Notes: generated from the sequence alone by a model not told the origin. Shown: positions 17,380-26,543, counted from the first letter of the stretch. The stretch is DNA of 59,517 nt from Streptomyces lucensis JCM 4490 (GCF_014650035.1 NZ_BMUE01000026.1:1-59517), one strand, 5' to 3'. Program-made: numbers and translations.

Positions 17380-18744
17380 CTACGCCGCCCTCGGTACCGC
17401 CGGCGCCGGCTCGGCGCGGTTCAGGGAACCGGCCGCGCCCAGGTCCGCGAGGATCGCCGCCGCCGCCCGGTGGGCCGAGTGCAGGGCGCCCTGCACCGTG
17501 CTGGTGTCCCGGTGGTCCCCGCACACGTACAGGCCGGCCAGCAGCCGTACCGGCCGGCGCAGGTCGTGCGGCGGGCGCATCGCCGGCACGGCCTCGGGGG
17601 CGTGGTGCACGGCCAGCGTCTCCCAGCGGCGCGTCGAGGTGCCGTAGAGCCGGGAGAGCTGGATGCGGACGGCGGTGTCGACCCCCTCGGGCGGGGTGCC
17701 GAGCACGGTCGAGGAGATCAGCGCCCGGCCGCCCGGCGCCCGGCTCGGGTCCACGTTGCTGACCACCGCCGTGTGCGCCACCGGACCGCCGCGGTCGGCG
17801 TCCAGCAGCAGCGAGGTGCCGGTCCGCAGCACCGCCGCCGGATCGTCGGTGGTGTGGTGGAGCACGGTGACCGGGTGGAAGTCCGGCACCCTGAGTCCCG
17901 GCAGCAGCTCGGCCGCCGCCCGCGCGTCGGTCGCCAGCAGCACCGCGCGGCAGCGGATCTCCCCGTGCTCGGCGGTGGCCACCGAGGTCGTGGACACCGA
18001 GGTGACCCGCACCCCGGTGTGCACGGTGCCCGGCGGCAGGGTCCGGGCCAGCAGTTCCGGCAGCATCTCCGCCCCGCCCTCCGGCACGCACAGCCGTCCG
18101 CTCGCGAACGTGCGCAGGGCCAGATCGGCACACCGGCTGGAGGTGGTCAGCTCCGGGTCGGACAGCAGCGTGGCGAGCAGCGGCCGCAGGAAGCCCTCGA
18201 CGGTGCGGACCGGCACCCCGCGCTGGGCCAGGGCCTGGGCGGCGGGCATCTCCGGGCGGGCCAGGATGCGCTCGACGGGGGTCGAGGCGATCCGGCCCAG
18301 CGCGGCGCCGAGGCGGGCCTGGTCGACCGCGCCGCCCACCGGCGTGCCGGACCGGCCGGGCGCGGCCGCCGCACCGCGGGGGGCGCTCGCCAGGGCGCGC
18401 ACCACGTGTAGTGCGCCCCTTGTGCCCCCTCCGGCCGCCGGTGCGCCCGCGCGCTGGGTGCGCCCGTCACGGTGCAGCAGCACGCCGGGTGCGAACGGAC
18501 GCAGGGTCAGGGTGTCCAGGCCGGGTGTCAGGCGCAGTTCGGAAAAGGCCGTGGACAGCAGCTGTGCCGTGCGGTCGAGCCGGAAGCCGTCGACCTTCTC
18601 GGTGGACATGCGGCCGCCCACGCAGTGGGCGGCCTCCAGGACGGCGGTCGCGATTCCTGCGCTGGTCAGCCGATGGGCCGCCGAGAGTCCGGCGATCCCG
18701 GCTCCCACGATGACGACGTCCACCTGGTACGCGGGCTCAAGCAC
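17380..18744 (-). CDS. FAD-dependent oxidoreductase (phytoene dehydrogenase/amine oxidase type)
   Basis: A 454-aa flavoprotein. The dinucleotide motif DVVIVGAGIAGLSAAHRL (9-26) and the following VLEAAHCVGGRM give the FAD-binding half. The C-terminal LLAGLYVCGDHRDTSTVQGALHSA is the second flavin motif of phytoene desaturase and amine oxidase families. The substrate domain between is divergent, so the substrate is unknown. GTG 18744 follows AGGAGGGG. Its upstream region carries the phased heptamer array and a palindrome, so it is probably the regulated target. It is not adjacent to carotenoid genes, so a carotenoid role would be speculation. Confidence 0.85.
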   Translation of the reverse strand: MLEPAYQVDVVIVGAGIAGLSAAHRLTSAGIATAVLEAAHCVGGRMSTEKVDGFRLDRTAQLLSTAFSELRLTPGLDTLTLRPFAPGVLLHRDGRTQRAGAPAAGGGTRGALHVVRALASAPRGAAAAPGRSGTPVGGAVDQARLGAALGRIASTPVERILARPEMPAAQALAQRGVPVRTVEGFLRPLLATLLSDPELTTSSRCADLALRTFASGRLCVPEGGAEMLPELLARTLPPGTVHTGVRVTSVSTTSVATAEHGEIRCRAVLLATDARAAAELLPGLRVPDFHPVTVLHHTTDDPAAVLRTGTSLLLDADRGGPVAHTAVVSNVDPSRAPGGRALISSTVLGTPPEGVDTAVRIQLSRLYGTSTRRWETLAVHHAPEAVPAMRPPHDLRRPVRLLAGLYVCGDHRDTSTVQGALHSAHRAAAAILADLGAAGSLNRAEPAPAVPRAA

Positions 18745-18806
18745 GAGGCCCCTCCTGTGGTTGCGCGGCCGGTGGAGACGTGATGCCCCCGACCGGCCCC
18801 GGGGAT

Positions 18807-18820
18807 ACCCGAGTTCGGGT
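18807..18820 (-). promoter_or_regulatory. Palindrome upstream of the FAD oxidoreductase
   Basis: ACCCGA-gt-TCGGGT is a perfect 6-bp inverted repeat 63 bp upstream of the start. Read toward the gene it contains GGGTAT, which resembles a SigB/SigF-class -10, but no matching GTTT -35 was found at the right distance. Confidence 0.35.
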
Positions 18821-18870
18821 CGAGGTTAGGGCCGTGATCGGTCAGGAACAGTCGCGCATCAACAGGGCAC

Positions 18871-18918
18871 GGTCGCATGGAGGTCGCATTCGGTCACAAC
18901 AGGTCGCAGGAGGTTGCC
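18871..18918 (-). promoter_or_regulatory. Five helically phased heptamer repeats
   Basis: GGTCGCA (18871), GGTCGCA (18882), GGTCACA (18892), GGTCGCA (18902) and GGTTGCC (18912) are spaced 11, 10, 10 and 10 bp, so all face the same side of the helix. The array lies 127-174 bp upstream of the FAD oxidoreductase and before the end of the epimerase gene. Such phasing is typical of OmpR-type response regulators (PhoP boxes use 11-bp units of GTTCACC) or cooperative MerR-type repressors. The regulator is unknown. Confidence 0.6.
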
Positions 18919-18926
18919 GGTGTCCG

Positions 18927-19820
18927 TCACGCCGCGCGGATCGCCTCGTCGATGCCGGCGAACGCGAACCGGAACCCCGACTCCGACAGCCGCCTGGGCA
19001 CCACCCGCTGGCTGCCCAGCACATCCCCGGCCAGCTCTCCCAGCGCCGCCCGCAGCACCGGCGCGGGCACCGGGAGCAGCGCGGGCCGGTGCAGCACCCG
19101 CGCCATCGCCTCGGTGATCTCACGGTTGGTCAGCGGCTGGGGCGCCGTCAGGTTGACGGGCCCGGACAGCGCTTCGTCGTCGATGAGGTGCCGGATCGCC
19201 GCGACCTCGTCGTGCAGCGCGATGTACGACCAGTACTGCCGGCCGTCGCCCAGGCGTCCCCCGAGCCCCGCCCGGAACAGCGGGAACAGCCGCCCCCAGG
19301 CCCCGCCGCCCCGCGCCACCACCAGCCCGGTGCGCGGGAACACCGTCCGCACGCCCGCCTCCCGCGCGGGTGCCGCCGCATCCTCCCACTCCACGCACAG
19401 CCGGGGCAGGAAGCCGTCGCCCGGCGGGGCGCTCTCGTCCACCACCCGGTCGCCGGTGTCGCCGTAGAAGCCGATCGCGCTGCCGTTCACGAACACCCGC
19501 GGCGGCCGCGGCAGCGCGGCCACCGCCTCCGCCAGCGTGGCCGTGCCCAGCACCCGGCTGTCCCGGATCAGCCGCTTGTACTCCGGTGTCCAGCGCCGGT
19601 CGCCGATCCCGGCCCCGGCCAGGTTGACCACCGCGTCACAGCCGACCAGCCCGGCCGCGTCCACGGAGCCCCGCTCGGGGTCCCAGCGGACCTCGTCCCG
19701 CCCCCGGGGTGCCCGGCGCACCAGCCGGACCACCTCGTGCCCGTCCGCGGTCAGGGACCGCACCAGGGCGCTGCCGATGAGACCGGACGCGCCGGCCACC
19801 ACGATGCGTGAACGTTCCAT
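18927..19820 (-). CDS. TIGR01777-family epimerase/SDR protein
   Basis: A 297-aa extended short-chain dehydrogenase fold. The NAD(P) motif VVAGASGLIGSALVRSL lies at residues 6-22. VNLAGAGIGDRRW and the C-terminal DUF1731 region (LGELAGDVLGSQRVVPRRL, SGFRFAFAGIDEAI) identify the YfcH/SulA-type family, whose natural substrate is unknown. ATG 19820 was chosen because the protein then begins MERSRIVVAGASG; the longer open frame upstream is antisense to the acetyltransferase. It is divergent from that gene. Confidence 0.88.
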   Translation of the reverse strand: MERSRIVVAGASGLIGSALVRSLTADGHEVVRLVRRAPRGRDEVRWDPERGSVDAAGLVGCDAVVNLAGAGIGDRRWTPEYKRLIRDSRVLGTATLAEAVAALPRPPRVFVNGSAIGFYGDTGDRVVDESAPPGDGFLPRLCVEWEDAAAPAREAGVRTVFPRTGLVVARGGGAWGRLFPLFRAGLGGRLGDGRQYWSYIALHDEVAAIRHLIDDEALSGPVNLTAPQPLTNREITEAMARVLHRPALLPVPAPVLRAALGELAGDVLGSQRVVPRRLSESGFRFAFAGIDEAIRAA

Positions 19821-19879
19821 GCCCCCAGCATGACCGCACAGCCCCCGATAAACCGGTGGGACGCCCGCGACGCCGGCCG

Positions 19880-19885
19880 TAGGGT
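19880..19885 (+). promoter_or_regulatory. -10 element of the leaderless acetyltransferase gene
   Basis: TAGGGT is followed by 7 nt and then ATG 19893, the spacing expected when the transcript starts at the initiation codon. The A/G in the spacer does not form a usual ribosome site. Confidence 0.5.
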
Positions 19886-19892
19886 GACCGAC

Positions 19893-20381
19893 ATGCCGGA
19901 TCCGCAGATACGCAGCGCCCGCCCCGACGACGACGGCGAGCTGTCCGCCCTCGACCGGGCCACCTGGTCCCCCGTGCACGCGGTGACTCCCGAGCCGGAG
20001 CCGCCGTACCCGCCCTTCTTCGACGAGAGGCACAGTCCCGACGGCTACCTGGTGGCGGAGTCCGACGAGGGCCTCCTCGGCTACGTCAACATCGCCCACC
20101 CGACCCCGCTCGCCTCCAACGCGCACGTCCTGGCGATCCAGGGCCTCGCCGTCTCGGAGCAGGCACGCGGGCGCGGCGTCGGGCGCGCGCTGATCCGGGC
20201 CGCTGTGGAGGAGGCCCGCAGGCGGGGCGCGCGGCGTCTCACCCTGCGCGTGCTCGGGCACAACAAGCCGGCCCGCGCGCTCTACGAGTCCGAGGGCTTC
20301 ACCGTCGAGGGCGTGCTGCCCGGGGAGTTCCACGTGGGCGGCGAGTACGTCGACGACGTCTTCATGGGCAGGAGCCTCTGA
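19893..20381 (+). CDS. GNAT-family N-acetyltransferase
   Basis: A 162-aa GCN5-related acetyltransferase using acetyl-CoA. The acetyl-CoA motif A is LAVSEQARGRGVGRALIRAA (about 87-106), containing the R-x-x-G-x-G/A pyrophosphate loop (QARGRGVG). Motif B is LGHNKPARALYESEGF, typical of small-molecule or protein N-terminal acetylating members. ATG 19893 is preferred to 19830, since the latter would overlap the divergent promoter; the former sits 7 nt after a -10 box and is probably leaderless. The substrate is unknown. Confidence 0.87.
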   Translation: MPDPQIRSARPDDDGELSALDRATWSPVHAVTPEPEPPYPPFFDERHSPDGYLVAESDEGLLGYVNIAHPTPLASNAHVLAIQGLAVSEQARGRGVGRALIRAAVEEARRRGARRLTLRVLGHNKPARALYESEGFTVEGVLPGEFHVGGEYVDDVFMGRSL

Positions 20382-20438
20382 GGATCCCGCACCCGGGCGC
20401 GGTGCGTGGAGGCCGGTAACCGGTCCAGGTCAGAGGCC

Positions 20439-21623
20439 CTAGGAGTCGACCAGCTCGCCCGTGTCCACCGGGGCCGTCGCCGCGGCCGCGCGCCGGGCGT
20501 CGCCCGCGACCTCGGACGCCGTCAGCACGTAACCCGTCTCGGTGTCCGAGGTGGAGCGGGCGAACACCATCCCGAACACCCTGCCGTCCGTGGTCAGCAG
20601 CGGGCCGCCGGAGTTGCCCGGCCGGACCGTGGACCGGACCGAGTAGATCTCGCGGGTGACCGCGCGGGTGTTGTAGATGTTCTGGCCGGTCGCCCGTATC
20701 CGGTTCGCGACCGTCGCCGCCTGCAGGTTCAGGCTCCCGTCCTGCGGGTAGCCCGCCACCACCGCCGGGTTCCCGCGCACGGCGCTCGTGTCGAAGCGCA
20801 GCACCGGGGCGCGCAGCCCCGGCACGTACAGCACCGCCACGTCCCGGTCGGGGTCGAAGAGCACCACCCGGGCCGCGTACGACTGTCCGACCCCGCCGAC
20901 GCGCACGCTCGGCCGGTCGATGCCCGCGACCACGTGGGCGTTGGTCATGACGTGCCGGGCGGCGTAGACGAAGCCGCTGCCCTCGCGGCCCTCGACCCCC
21001 GAGGCGCCCTCGATCTTCACGGTGCTGGCCTTGGCGGCGCTCGCCGCGGCCGGGGTGACGCTGTCGCCGGTCGGCCGGGCCACCCGCGCCGTGGACTCGT
21101 TCTCGAACGGGTTGAAGACCTGCGGGAACCCCGCCTCGGTCAGCGCGGACGTGGCCCGGGAGAACCACGCGGGTGTGGTCTGCGGCATCGCCTGCTGCAC
21201 CGCGCCCAGCAGCGCCGAGTTCCGTATCGCCGACGTCAGCGGCTGCGACGGCGCCGCACCCAGCACGCTCGCCGCCACCCAGGCCACGATCAGCACCGCG
21301 ACCGAGTTGGCCGCCGCGCCCCCTATCCCGTCGGCCACCCGCAGCGGCCCCCGGTCCAGCTCCCCGCGCAGCCGCAGCGCCAGCCGGCTCGCCAGCTCGT
21401 GCCCCGCCACCGCCGGCACCAGCACCGTGAGCACCGCCAGCACCGTCGCCTGCGCCGACCCGCGCTCCACCAGGTCCGTCACCCACGGCAGCACCCACAC
21501 GCCGACGACCGCGCCGCCCACGAACCCGGCCAGCGAGACGCATCCGGCCACCAGCCCGCGCCGGTAACCGGACACCGCGTAGAGAAGGACCACCAGCACA
21601 AGCACCAGGTCGAGCAGGTCCAC
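20439..21623 (-). CDS. MarP-like membrane serine protease (CvpA-trypsin fusion)
   Basis: A 394-aa protein. The N-terminal 120 residues are a CvpA/colicin V production domain with four predicted membrane helices. After a linker, a trypsin-like periplasmic domain (about 195-375) carries the triad His230 (TNAHVV), Asp261 (DPDRDVAV) and Ser338 (RPGNSGGPL). The architecture matches mycobacterial MarP, a protease needed for acid and oxidative stress resistance that cleaves cell-wall hydrolases. That role is inferred for this organism. It is convergent with the acetyltransferase. Confidence 0.93.
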   Translation of the reverse strand: MDLLDLVLVLVVLLYAVSGYRRGLVAGCVSLAGFVGGAVVGVWVLPWVTDLVERGSAQATVLAVLTVLVPAVAGHELASRLALRLRGELDRGPLRVADGIGGAAANSVAVLIVAWVAASVLGAAPSQPLTSAIRNSALLGAVQQAMPQTTPAWFSRATSALTEAGFPQVFNPFENESTARVARPTGDSVTPAAASAAKASTVKIEGASGVEGREGSGFVYAARHVMTNAHVVAGIDRPSVRVGGVGQSYAARVVLFDPDRDVAVLYVPGLRAPVLRFDTSAVRGNPAVVAGYPQDGSLNLQAATVANRIRATGQNIYNTRAVTREIYSVRSTVRPGNSGGPLLTTDGRVFGMVFARSTSDTETGYVLTASEVAGDARRAAAATAPVDTGELVDS

Positions 21624-22072
21624 GGAGCCGCCTTTCTCTCGGACCCCTCAGTACGGACGGGGCGGGCCCGCTGATCACCCGGGCGTCACCCGGCCGGCCA
21701 CCCGACGGCACATCGGCCACGTATGCGTATACCCCCAGCAACGTCCTGGACCGGGACGATGGTTCCACCGGGTGGCGATGCGCCCATCCCGGACGCCCAC
21801 AGGAGAGCCACAGCCGGTCCGCAGCCCGCTGCGAGCCCCGCCTCCTACGGTCGGGCACGACACGGGGCACGGGCCGACCGGGAGGCGGGGACCATGAGCG
21901 GCAGCCGTACGACGTCCAGGGGCGGGGCACGCGGGAGCACAGGGGCCGGGGACACGGCCTTCGGCCCCTGGGCGGTGGTCCGCGCGGTCGCGACCGTCGT
22001 CCTCGGCCCGCCCGCGGCCGGCGCGTCCGCCCTCCACCAGGCCAATGCCGCACCGCCGCACCGGCGCCGGCG
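21624..22072. other. 449-bp region without a convincing gene
   Basis: Short open frames exist on both strands (for example plus 21723-22106 and minus 21845-22045), but neither has a clear ribosome site or recognisable domain, and they overlap each other antiparallel. The region probably holds the promoter of the MarP-like gene and the 3' end of the DUF4240 transcript. A degraded gene is possible but not demonstrable. Confidence 0.4.
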
Positions 22073-22591
22073 TCATTCCCTGAACCGCTCCCACAGCCGG
22101 GGATAGCGGCCCGCGAGCGCGGCCTCGTTCTCCAGGTCCAGGGGCGTGCCCTCCGGTTCGGCGGGCGCCGGGGAGATGCCCAGGTCGGGTGCGACGGTGC
22201 CGGTGAGCTGCTCGTACGCCTCGTCCGCCGCGTAGCCCAGCTCCTCGCCGTCGCCGTCGACCTCCTCGTCGAAGTCGCCGAGCAGCCCGGCCAGCGAGTC
22301 CGGGTCGTGCAGGGCGCCCTCGAACACCTCCCGGCCCTGGCCGATCAGCCAGCACCGGAAGAAGTCGAACGCGTCGTCGCTGCACCCGTCCAGCAGCACC
22401 CAGGCGGCACCCCACAGATCCCAGCGGTAGGCGCGGTTGTAGCGGGCCTCGAAGTGACGGGCGAAGTCCAGGACCAGCTCCGGGTCCAGCCGGAGCAGCC
22501 GCTCCACGAGCGCGTCGGCCTGCTCCTCCGGGTCACCCCCGGCGACCGCGCGGCTGGCGTCGATCAGCTCCCAGAACTCCGTCTCGTCCAT
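22073..22591 (-). CDS. DUF4240 protein
   Basis: A 172-aa acidic, soluble protein. The N-terminal DETEFWELIDASR and the mid-protein pattern (RAYRWDLWGAAWVLLDGCSDDAFDFF in the 55-80 region) identify the DUF4240 family, often encoded near toxin or immunity-like SMI1 genes but of unknown function. The C-terminus is Pro/Glu-rich. ATG 22591 is used; GTG 22594 one codon earlier is equally possible. Pairing with an effector is not seen here. Confidence 0.8.
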   Translation of the reverse strand: MDETEFWELIDASRAVAGGDPEEQADALVERLLRLDPELVLDFARHFEARYNRAYRWDLWGAAWVLLDGCSDDAFDFFRCWLIGQGREVFEGALHDPDSLAGLLGDFDEEVDGDGEELGYAADEAYEQLTGTVAPDLGISPAPAEPEGTPLDLENEAALAGRYPRLWERFRE

Positions 22592-22645
22592 CACGCCACC
22601 AGCATCGGGCCTCGGCCGGTGGGCCGCACGCGGAGTACCCGCGGA

Positions 22646-23635
22646 TCATCCCCCGTCACCCGCGCGCCGGTACAGCGCCGCCGTCCGGGCCGCGTCCGCG
22701 GCGAACCGTTCCCGCAGAGCCGCCGGCGCCAGCACCTCCGCCTGAGGCCCGAGCGCCGTGAGCTGACCGTGCGCGACCTCCTCCGACTCCACCGGCAGCG
22801 TCACCGTCACCCACCCCTCGGCGTCCGGTTCGCCCGCACCGTCCAGCGCCTCCCGCGCGGCGAGCGGGTCGACGGCGTACGGCAGTGCGCGCACACCGTC
22901 CGGGGACAGCCGTACGAGCACCTCGGCGCGCAGGATCGACCGCGCGAACCGCTCGGCCTGGTCCGCCCAGTGGCCGGGCAGGTCGAAGTCCGGGTCGCGG
23001 TCGAAGCGCTCGTCCAGGGCGTCCAGGCCGGTGAACCGGTCGATCCGGTAGGTCCGGAAGGAACCACCGCCGGCGACCCGCGCGCACAGGTACCAGACAC
23101 CCGCCTTCAGCACGAGCCCGTACGGCTCCAGCGTGCGCCGCACCTCGTCCTGCCCGCGCCGGTAGCGGGCGGTGACGCGCCTGTCCTCCCACACCGCCCC
23201 GGCGACCGCGGGAAGCAGCGCGGGCGTCTCCGGCTCCCGGAACCAGGCGGGCGCGTCCAGATGGAACCGCCGGGCGGCGCTGTCCGGGGCGTCGCGCAGG
23301 GAGGGCAGCAGCGCGGCCGACACCTTCAGCCGCGCCGCCGAGGCGGCGTCCTCCAGCCCCATCTCCCGCAGCGCCCCCGGCACCCCGCTCAGGAACAGCG
23401 CCTCGGCCTCCCCGCGGGCCAGTCCCGTCAGGCGCGTCCGGTACCCGCCGACCAGCCGGTACCCCCCGGCCCGCCCCCGGTCGGCGTACACCGGCACGCC
23501 CGCCTCCGACAGCGCCTGCGCGTCCCGCGTCACCGTCCGCTCGGACACCTCCAGCTCCCGCGCGAGCTCGGCGGCGGTCATGGCGGGCCGGGACTGCAGG
23601 AGGAGCACCATCTTGATGAGGCGGGCGGCACGCAT
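22646..23635 (-). CDS. WYL-domain transcriptional regulator (YafY type)
   Basis: A 329-aa protein with an N-terminal winged helix-turn-helix (about 1-60: MTAAELARELEVSERTVTRD), a linker, a central WYL ligand-sensing domain (about 140-215: YGLVLKAGVWYLCARV) and a WCX C-terminal extension. Members sense nucleic-acid or small-molecule ligands and often control DNA-damage or defence genes; no target is obvious here. Transcription may be leaderless: CATGAT lies 6 nt before ATG 23635. A terminator hairpin separates it from aceE, which ends upstream on the same strand. Confidence 0.9.
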   Translation of the reverse strand: MRAARLIKMVLLLQSRPAMTAAELARELEVSERTVTRDAQALSEAGVPVYADRGRAGGYRLVGGYRTRLTGLARGEAEALFLSGVPGALREMGLEDAASAARLKVSAALLPSLRDAPDSAARRFHLDAPAWFREPETPALLPAVAGAVWEDRRVTARYRRGQDEVRRTLEPYGLVLKAGVWYLCARVAGGGSFRTYRIDRFTGLDALDERFDRDPDFDLPGHWADQAERFARSILRAEVLVRLSPDGVRALPYAVDPLAAREALDGAGEPDAEGWVTVTLPVESEEVAHGQLTALGPQAEVLAPAALRERFAADAARTAALYRRAGDGG

Positions 23636-23682
23636 GGGTTCATCATGCCGGGGGCCACCGACGGCGAACGACGGGGAAGGAC

Positions 23683-23714
23683 AAGGAGGGGTACGGCGCG
23701 GTCGCCGTACCCCT
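23683..23714 (-). terminator. Terminator downstream of aceE
   Basis: A perfect 14-bp stem (23683-23696 and 23701-23714, arm GGAGGGGTACGGCG) with loop cggt begins 19 bp past the aceE stop. Confidence 0.85.
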
Positions 23715-23732
23715 CCCCGGGCAACCGGTGCC

Positions 23733-26435
23733 TTACAGCCCGTACCTCTCCCGGGCCTCCTTCACCGCCGTCGCCTGGACCTCGCCGCGCCTGGCGAGCT
23801 GGGCCAGGGCGGCGACGACGATCGACGGGGCGTCGACGCCGAAGTGGCGGCGGGCGGCCTCGCGGGTGTCGGAGAGGCCGAAGCCGTCCGCGCCCAGCGA
23901 CGACCAGTCCTGCTCGACCCACTGCGCGATCTGGTCCGGCACCTGGCGCATGTAGTCGGAGACGGCCAGCACCGGACCCTCGGCGCCCTGCAGGGCCTGG
24001 CGGACGTACGGCACGCGCTCCTCGCCGCGCAGCAGCGCCGCGTCGGCCTCCAGGGCGTCCCGGCGCAGCTCGCCCCAGGAGGTCGCGGACCACACGTCGG
24101 CGGCCACGCCCCACTCCTCCGCCAGCAGCTTCTGTGCCTCGAGGGCCCAGTGGATCGCCGTGCCGGAGCCCAGCAGCTGGATGCGCGGGGCGTCGGCCGG
24201 GGCGCTCACGCCCGCCGACTCCGCCGTGTTGAACCGGTACAGGCCCTTGACGATGCCCTCGTCGACGCCCGCGGCCCGGGGCTTCGCCGGCTGCGGCAGC
24301 GGCTCGTTGTAGACGGTGAGGTAGTAGAAGACGTCCTGGTCCTCGCCCGGCCTGGCCTCGCCGTACATCCGGCGCAGACCCTCGCGGACGATCACCGCGA
24401 CCTCGTAGGCGAAGGCGGGGTCGTAGGTCAGGGCGGCCGGGTTGGTGGCCGCGATCACGGGGGAGTGCCCGTCGGCGTGCTGCAGGCCCTCGCCCGTCAG
24501 CGTCGTACGCCCCGCGGTCGCGCCGACGAGGAAGCCGCGGCCGAGCTGGTCGCCGAGCTGCCACATCTGGTCGGCCGTGCGCTGCCAGCCGAACATCGAG
24601 TAGAAGATGTAGAACGGGATCATCGCCTCGCCGTGCGTCGCGTACGCGGTGGACGCGGCGATGAAGTCGGCCATCGAACCGGCCTCGGTGATCCCCTCGT
24701 TGAGGATCTGGCCGTTCTTGGCCTCCTTGTAGTACATCAGCTGGTCGCGGTCGACCGGCTCGTACGTCTGGCCCTTGGGGGAGTAGATGCCCAGGGACGG
24801 GAACAGCGACTCCATGCCGAAGGTGCGCGCCTCGTCCGGGACGATCGGCACCCAGCGCCTGCCGGTCTCCTTGTCGCGGACCAGGTCCTTGACCAGGCGG
24901 ACGAAGGCCATGGTGGTGGCCACGTTCTGCGAGCCCGAACCCTTGTCGAAGGCGGCGAACGCCTTCTCGGCGGGGGCGGGCAGCGGCGCGACCGGGTGCA
25001 CGCGGCGGGCCGGGGCCGGGCCGCCGAGGGCCGCGCGGCGCTCCTGGAGGTAGCGGACCTCGGGGGAGTCCGCGCCCGGGTGGCCGTACGGCACCACGCC
25101 GTCGGTGAAGTCGCTGTCCTTGATCGGCAGGTCGAGCAGGTCGCGCATCGCCTTGAACTCGTCCACCGACAGCTTCTTCATCTGGTGGTTGGCGTTCTTC
25201 GACGCGAAGCCGCTGCCGAGGGTGTGGCCCTTGACCGTCTGGGCCAGGATCACGGTCGGCGCGCCCTTGTGCTCGACGGCCGCCTTGTACGCGGCGTAGA
25301 CCTTGCGGGCCTCGTGGCCGCCGCGCGAGAGGTGGAAGCACTCGAGGATCTTGTCGTCGCCGATCAGCTTGGCCATCTCGGCCAGCGCCGGGTCGGCGCC
25401 GAAGAAGTCCTGGCGGATGTAGGCGGCGTCGCGGGTCTGGTACGTCTGGACCTGCGCGTCCGGCACCTGGCGCAGCCGGCGGACCAGGGCGCCCGTGGTG
25501 TCCAGGGCGAACAGCTCGTCCCAGGCCGAGCCCCACAGGGTCTTGACGACGTTCCAGCCGGCGCCGCGGAACTGGGCCTCCAGCTCCTGCACGATCTTGA
25601 AGTTGGCGCGGACCGGGCCGTCGAGGCGCTGCAGGTTGCAGTTGATGACGAAGGTGAGGTTGTCCAGCTCCTCACGGGCGGCGAGCGCGAGGGCCGCGGT
25701 CGACTCCGGCTCGTCCATCTCGCCGTCGCCCAGGAAGGCCCAGACGTGGGAGGCGGAGACGTCCTTGACGCCGCGGTTGGTGAGGTAGCGGTTGAAGCGG
25801 GCCTGGTAGATGGCCGACAGCGGGCCGAGGCCCATCGACACCGTCGGGAACTCCCACAGCCAGGGCAGCCGGCGCGGGTGCGGGTAGGAGGGCAGGCCGT
25901 TGCCGGCGGCCTCCTGGCGGAAGTTGTCGAGGTGCGACTCGTTCAGCCGGCCGTCGAGGAAGGCGCGGGCGTAGATGCCGGGGGAGGCGTGGCCCTGGAT
26001 GTAGAGCTGGTCGCCGGAGCCGTCCTGCTCCTTGCCGCGGAAGAAGTGGTTGAAGCCGGTCTCGTAGAGCCAGGCGGCGGAGGCGAAGGTGGCGATGTGC
26101 CCGCCGACGCCGTACTTCGAACCGCGGGTCACCATCGCGGCCGCGTTCCAGCGGTTCCACGCGGTGATCCGGGCCTCCATCGCCTCGTCGCCGGGGACGC
26201 CCGGCTCGGCGGCGGTGGGGATGGTGTTGACGTAGTCCGTCTCGAGGAGCTTCGGCAGCGCGACGCCGCCCGCCTCGGCACGCTCCAGCGTGCGCCGCAT
26301 CAGGTACGCGGCGCGGTGCGGCCCGGCCTCCCTGGCCACGGCGTCCAGGGAGGCCTGCCATTCGGCGGTCTCCTCCGGGTCGCGGTCCGGGAGCTGGTCG
26401 AGCGCGCTCGGCTGGATGGCGTTGGGGTCGGTCAT
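23733..26435 (-). CDS. aceE: Pyruvate dehydrogenase E1 component, homodimeric (AceE)
   Basis: A 900-aa thiamine-diphosphate enzyme that decarboxylates pyruvate and acetylates the lipoyl domain of E2. The ThDP/Mg motif runs from GDGEMDEPE (236-244) to the NCN about 27 residues later. Other landmarks are GGHIATFASAAWLYE near 112 and EGLQHADGHSP in the second half. ATG 26435 is chosen; an upstream in-frame start adds only 12 residues. Actinobacteria use this E1 with an E2 annotated as SucB and shared Lpd, both encoded a few kb away. A dedicated promoter with two palindromes lies upstream, after the GntR gene. Confidence 0.98.
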   Translation of the reverse strand: MTDPNAIQPSALDQLPDRDPEETAEWQASLDAVAREAGPHRAAYLMRRTLERAEAGGVALPKLLETDYVNTIPTAAEPGVPGDEAMEARITAWNRWNAAAMVTRGSKYGVGGHIATFASAAWLYETGFNHFFRGKEQDGSGDQLYIQGHASPGIYARAFLDGRLNESHLDNFRQEAAGNGLPSYPHPRRLPWLWEFPTVSMGLGPLSAIYQARFNRYLTNRGVKDVSASHVWAFLGDGEMDEPESTAALALAAREELDNLTFVINCNLQRLDGPVRANFKIVQELEAQFRGAGWNVVKTLWGSAWDELFALDTTGALVRRLRQVPDAQVQTYQTRDAAYIRQDFFGADPALAEMAKLIGDDKILECFHLSRGGHEARKVYAAYKAAVEHKGAPTVILAQTVKGHTLGSGFASKNANHQMKKLSVDEFKAMRDLLDLPIKDSDFTDGVVPYGHPGADSPEVRYLQERRAALGGPAPARRVHPVAPLPAPAEKAFAAFDKGSGSQNVATTMAFVRLVKDLVRDKETGRRWVPIVPDEARTFGMESLFPSLGIYSPKGQTYEPVDRDQLMYYKEAKNGQILNEGITEAGSMADFIAASTAYATHGEAMIPFYIFYSMFGWQRTADQMWQLGDQLGRGFLVGATAGRTTLTGEGLQHADGHSPVIAATNPAALTYDPAFAYEVAVIVREGLRRMYGEARPGEDQDVFYYLTVYNEPLPQPAKPRAAGVDEGIVKGLYRFNTAESAGVSAPADAPRIQLLGSGTAIHWALEAQKLLAEEWGVAADVWSATSWGELRRDALEADAALLRGEERVPYVRQALQGAEGPVLAVSDYMRQVPDQIAQWVEQDWSSLGADGFGLSDTREAARRHFGVDAPSIVVAALAQLARRGEVQATAVKEARERYGL

Positions 26436-26516
26436 GTCGCCGCCTTCCTCAGTCGAAGGGGGTTCCCTCATCGTGAAGGGTTCGGGGGTGCCCTTGGTCT
26501 TTGGCAGGACAGGGCA

Positions 26517-26538
26517 GCGGACCTCGGTGGAGGTCCGC
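26517..26538 (-). promoter_or_regulatory. Hairpin at the predicted 5' end of aceE mRNA
   Basis: GCGGACCTC-ggtg-GAGGTCCGC is a perfect 9-bp stem. It starts about 6 nt past the -10 element, so it would form the extreme 5' end of the transcript. It may stabilise the mRNA; the untranslated leader is about 100 nt. Confidence 0.45.
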
Positions 26539-26543
26539 CCGAG

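Noticed and set aside
21723..22106. Possible small genes in the gap upstream of the MarP-like protease
   Set aside because: Frames on both strands overlap, lack ribosome sites and show no domain, so none could be preferred.
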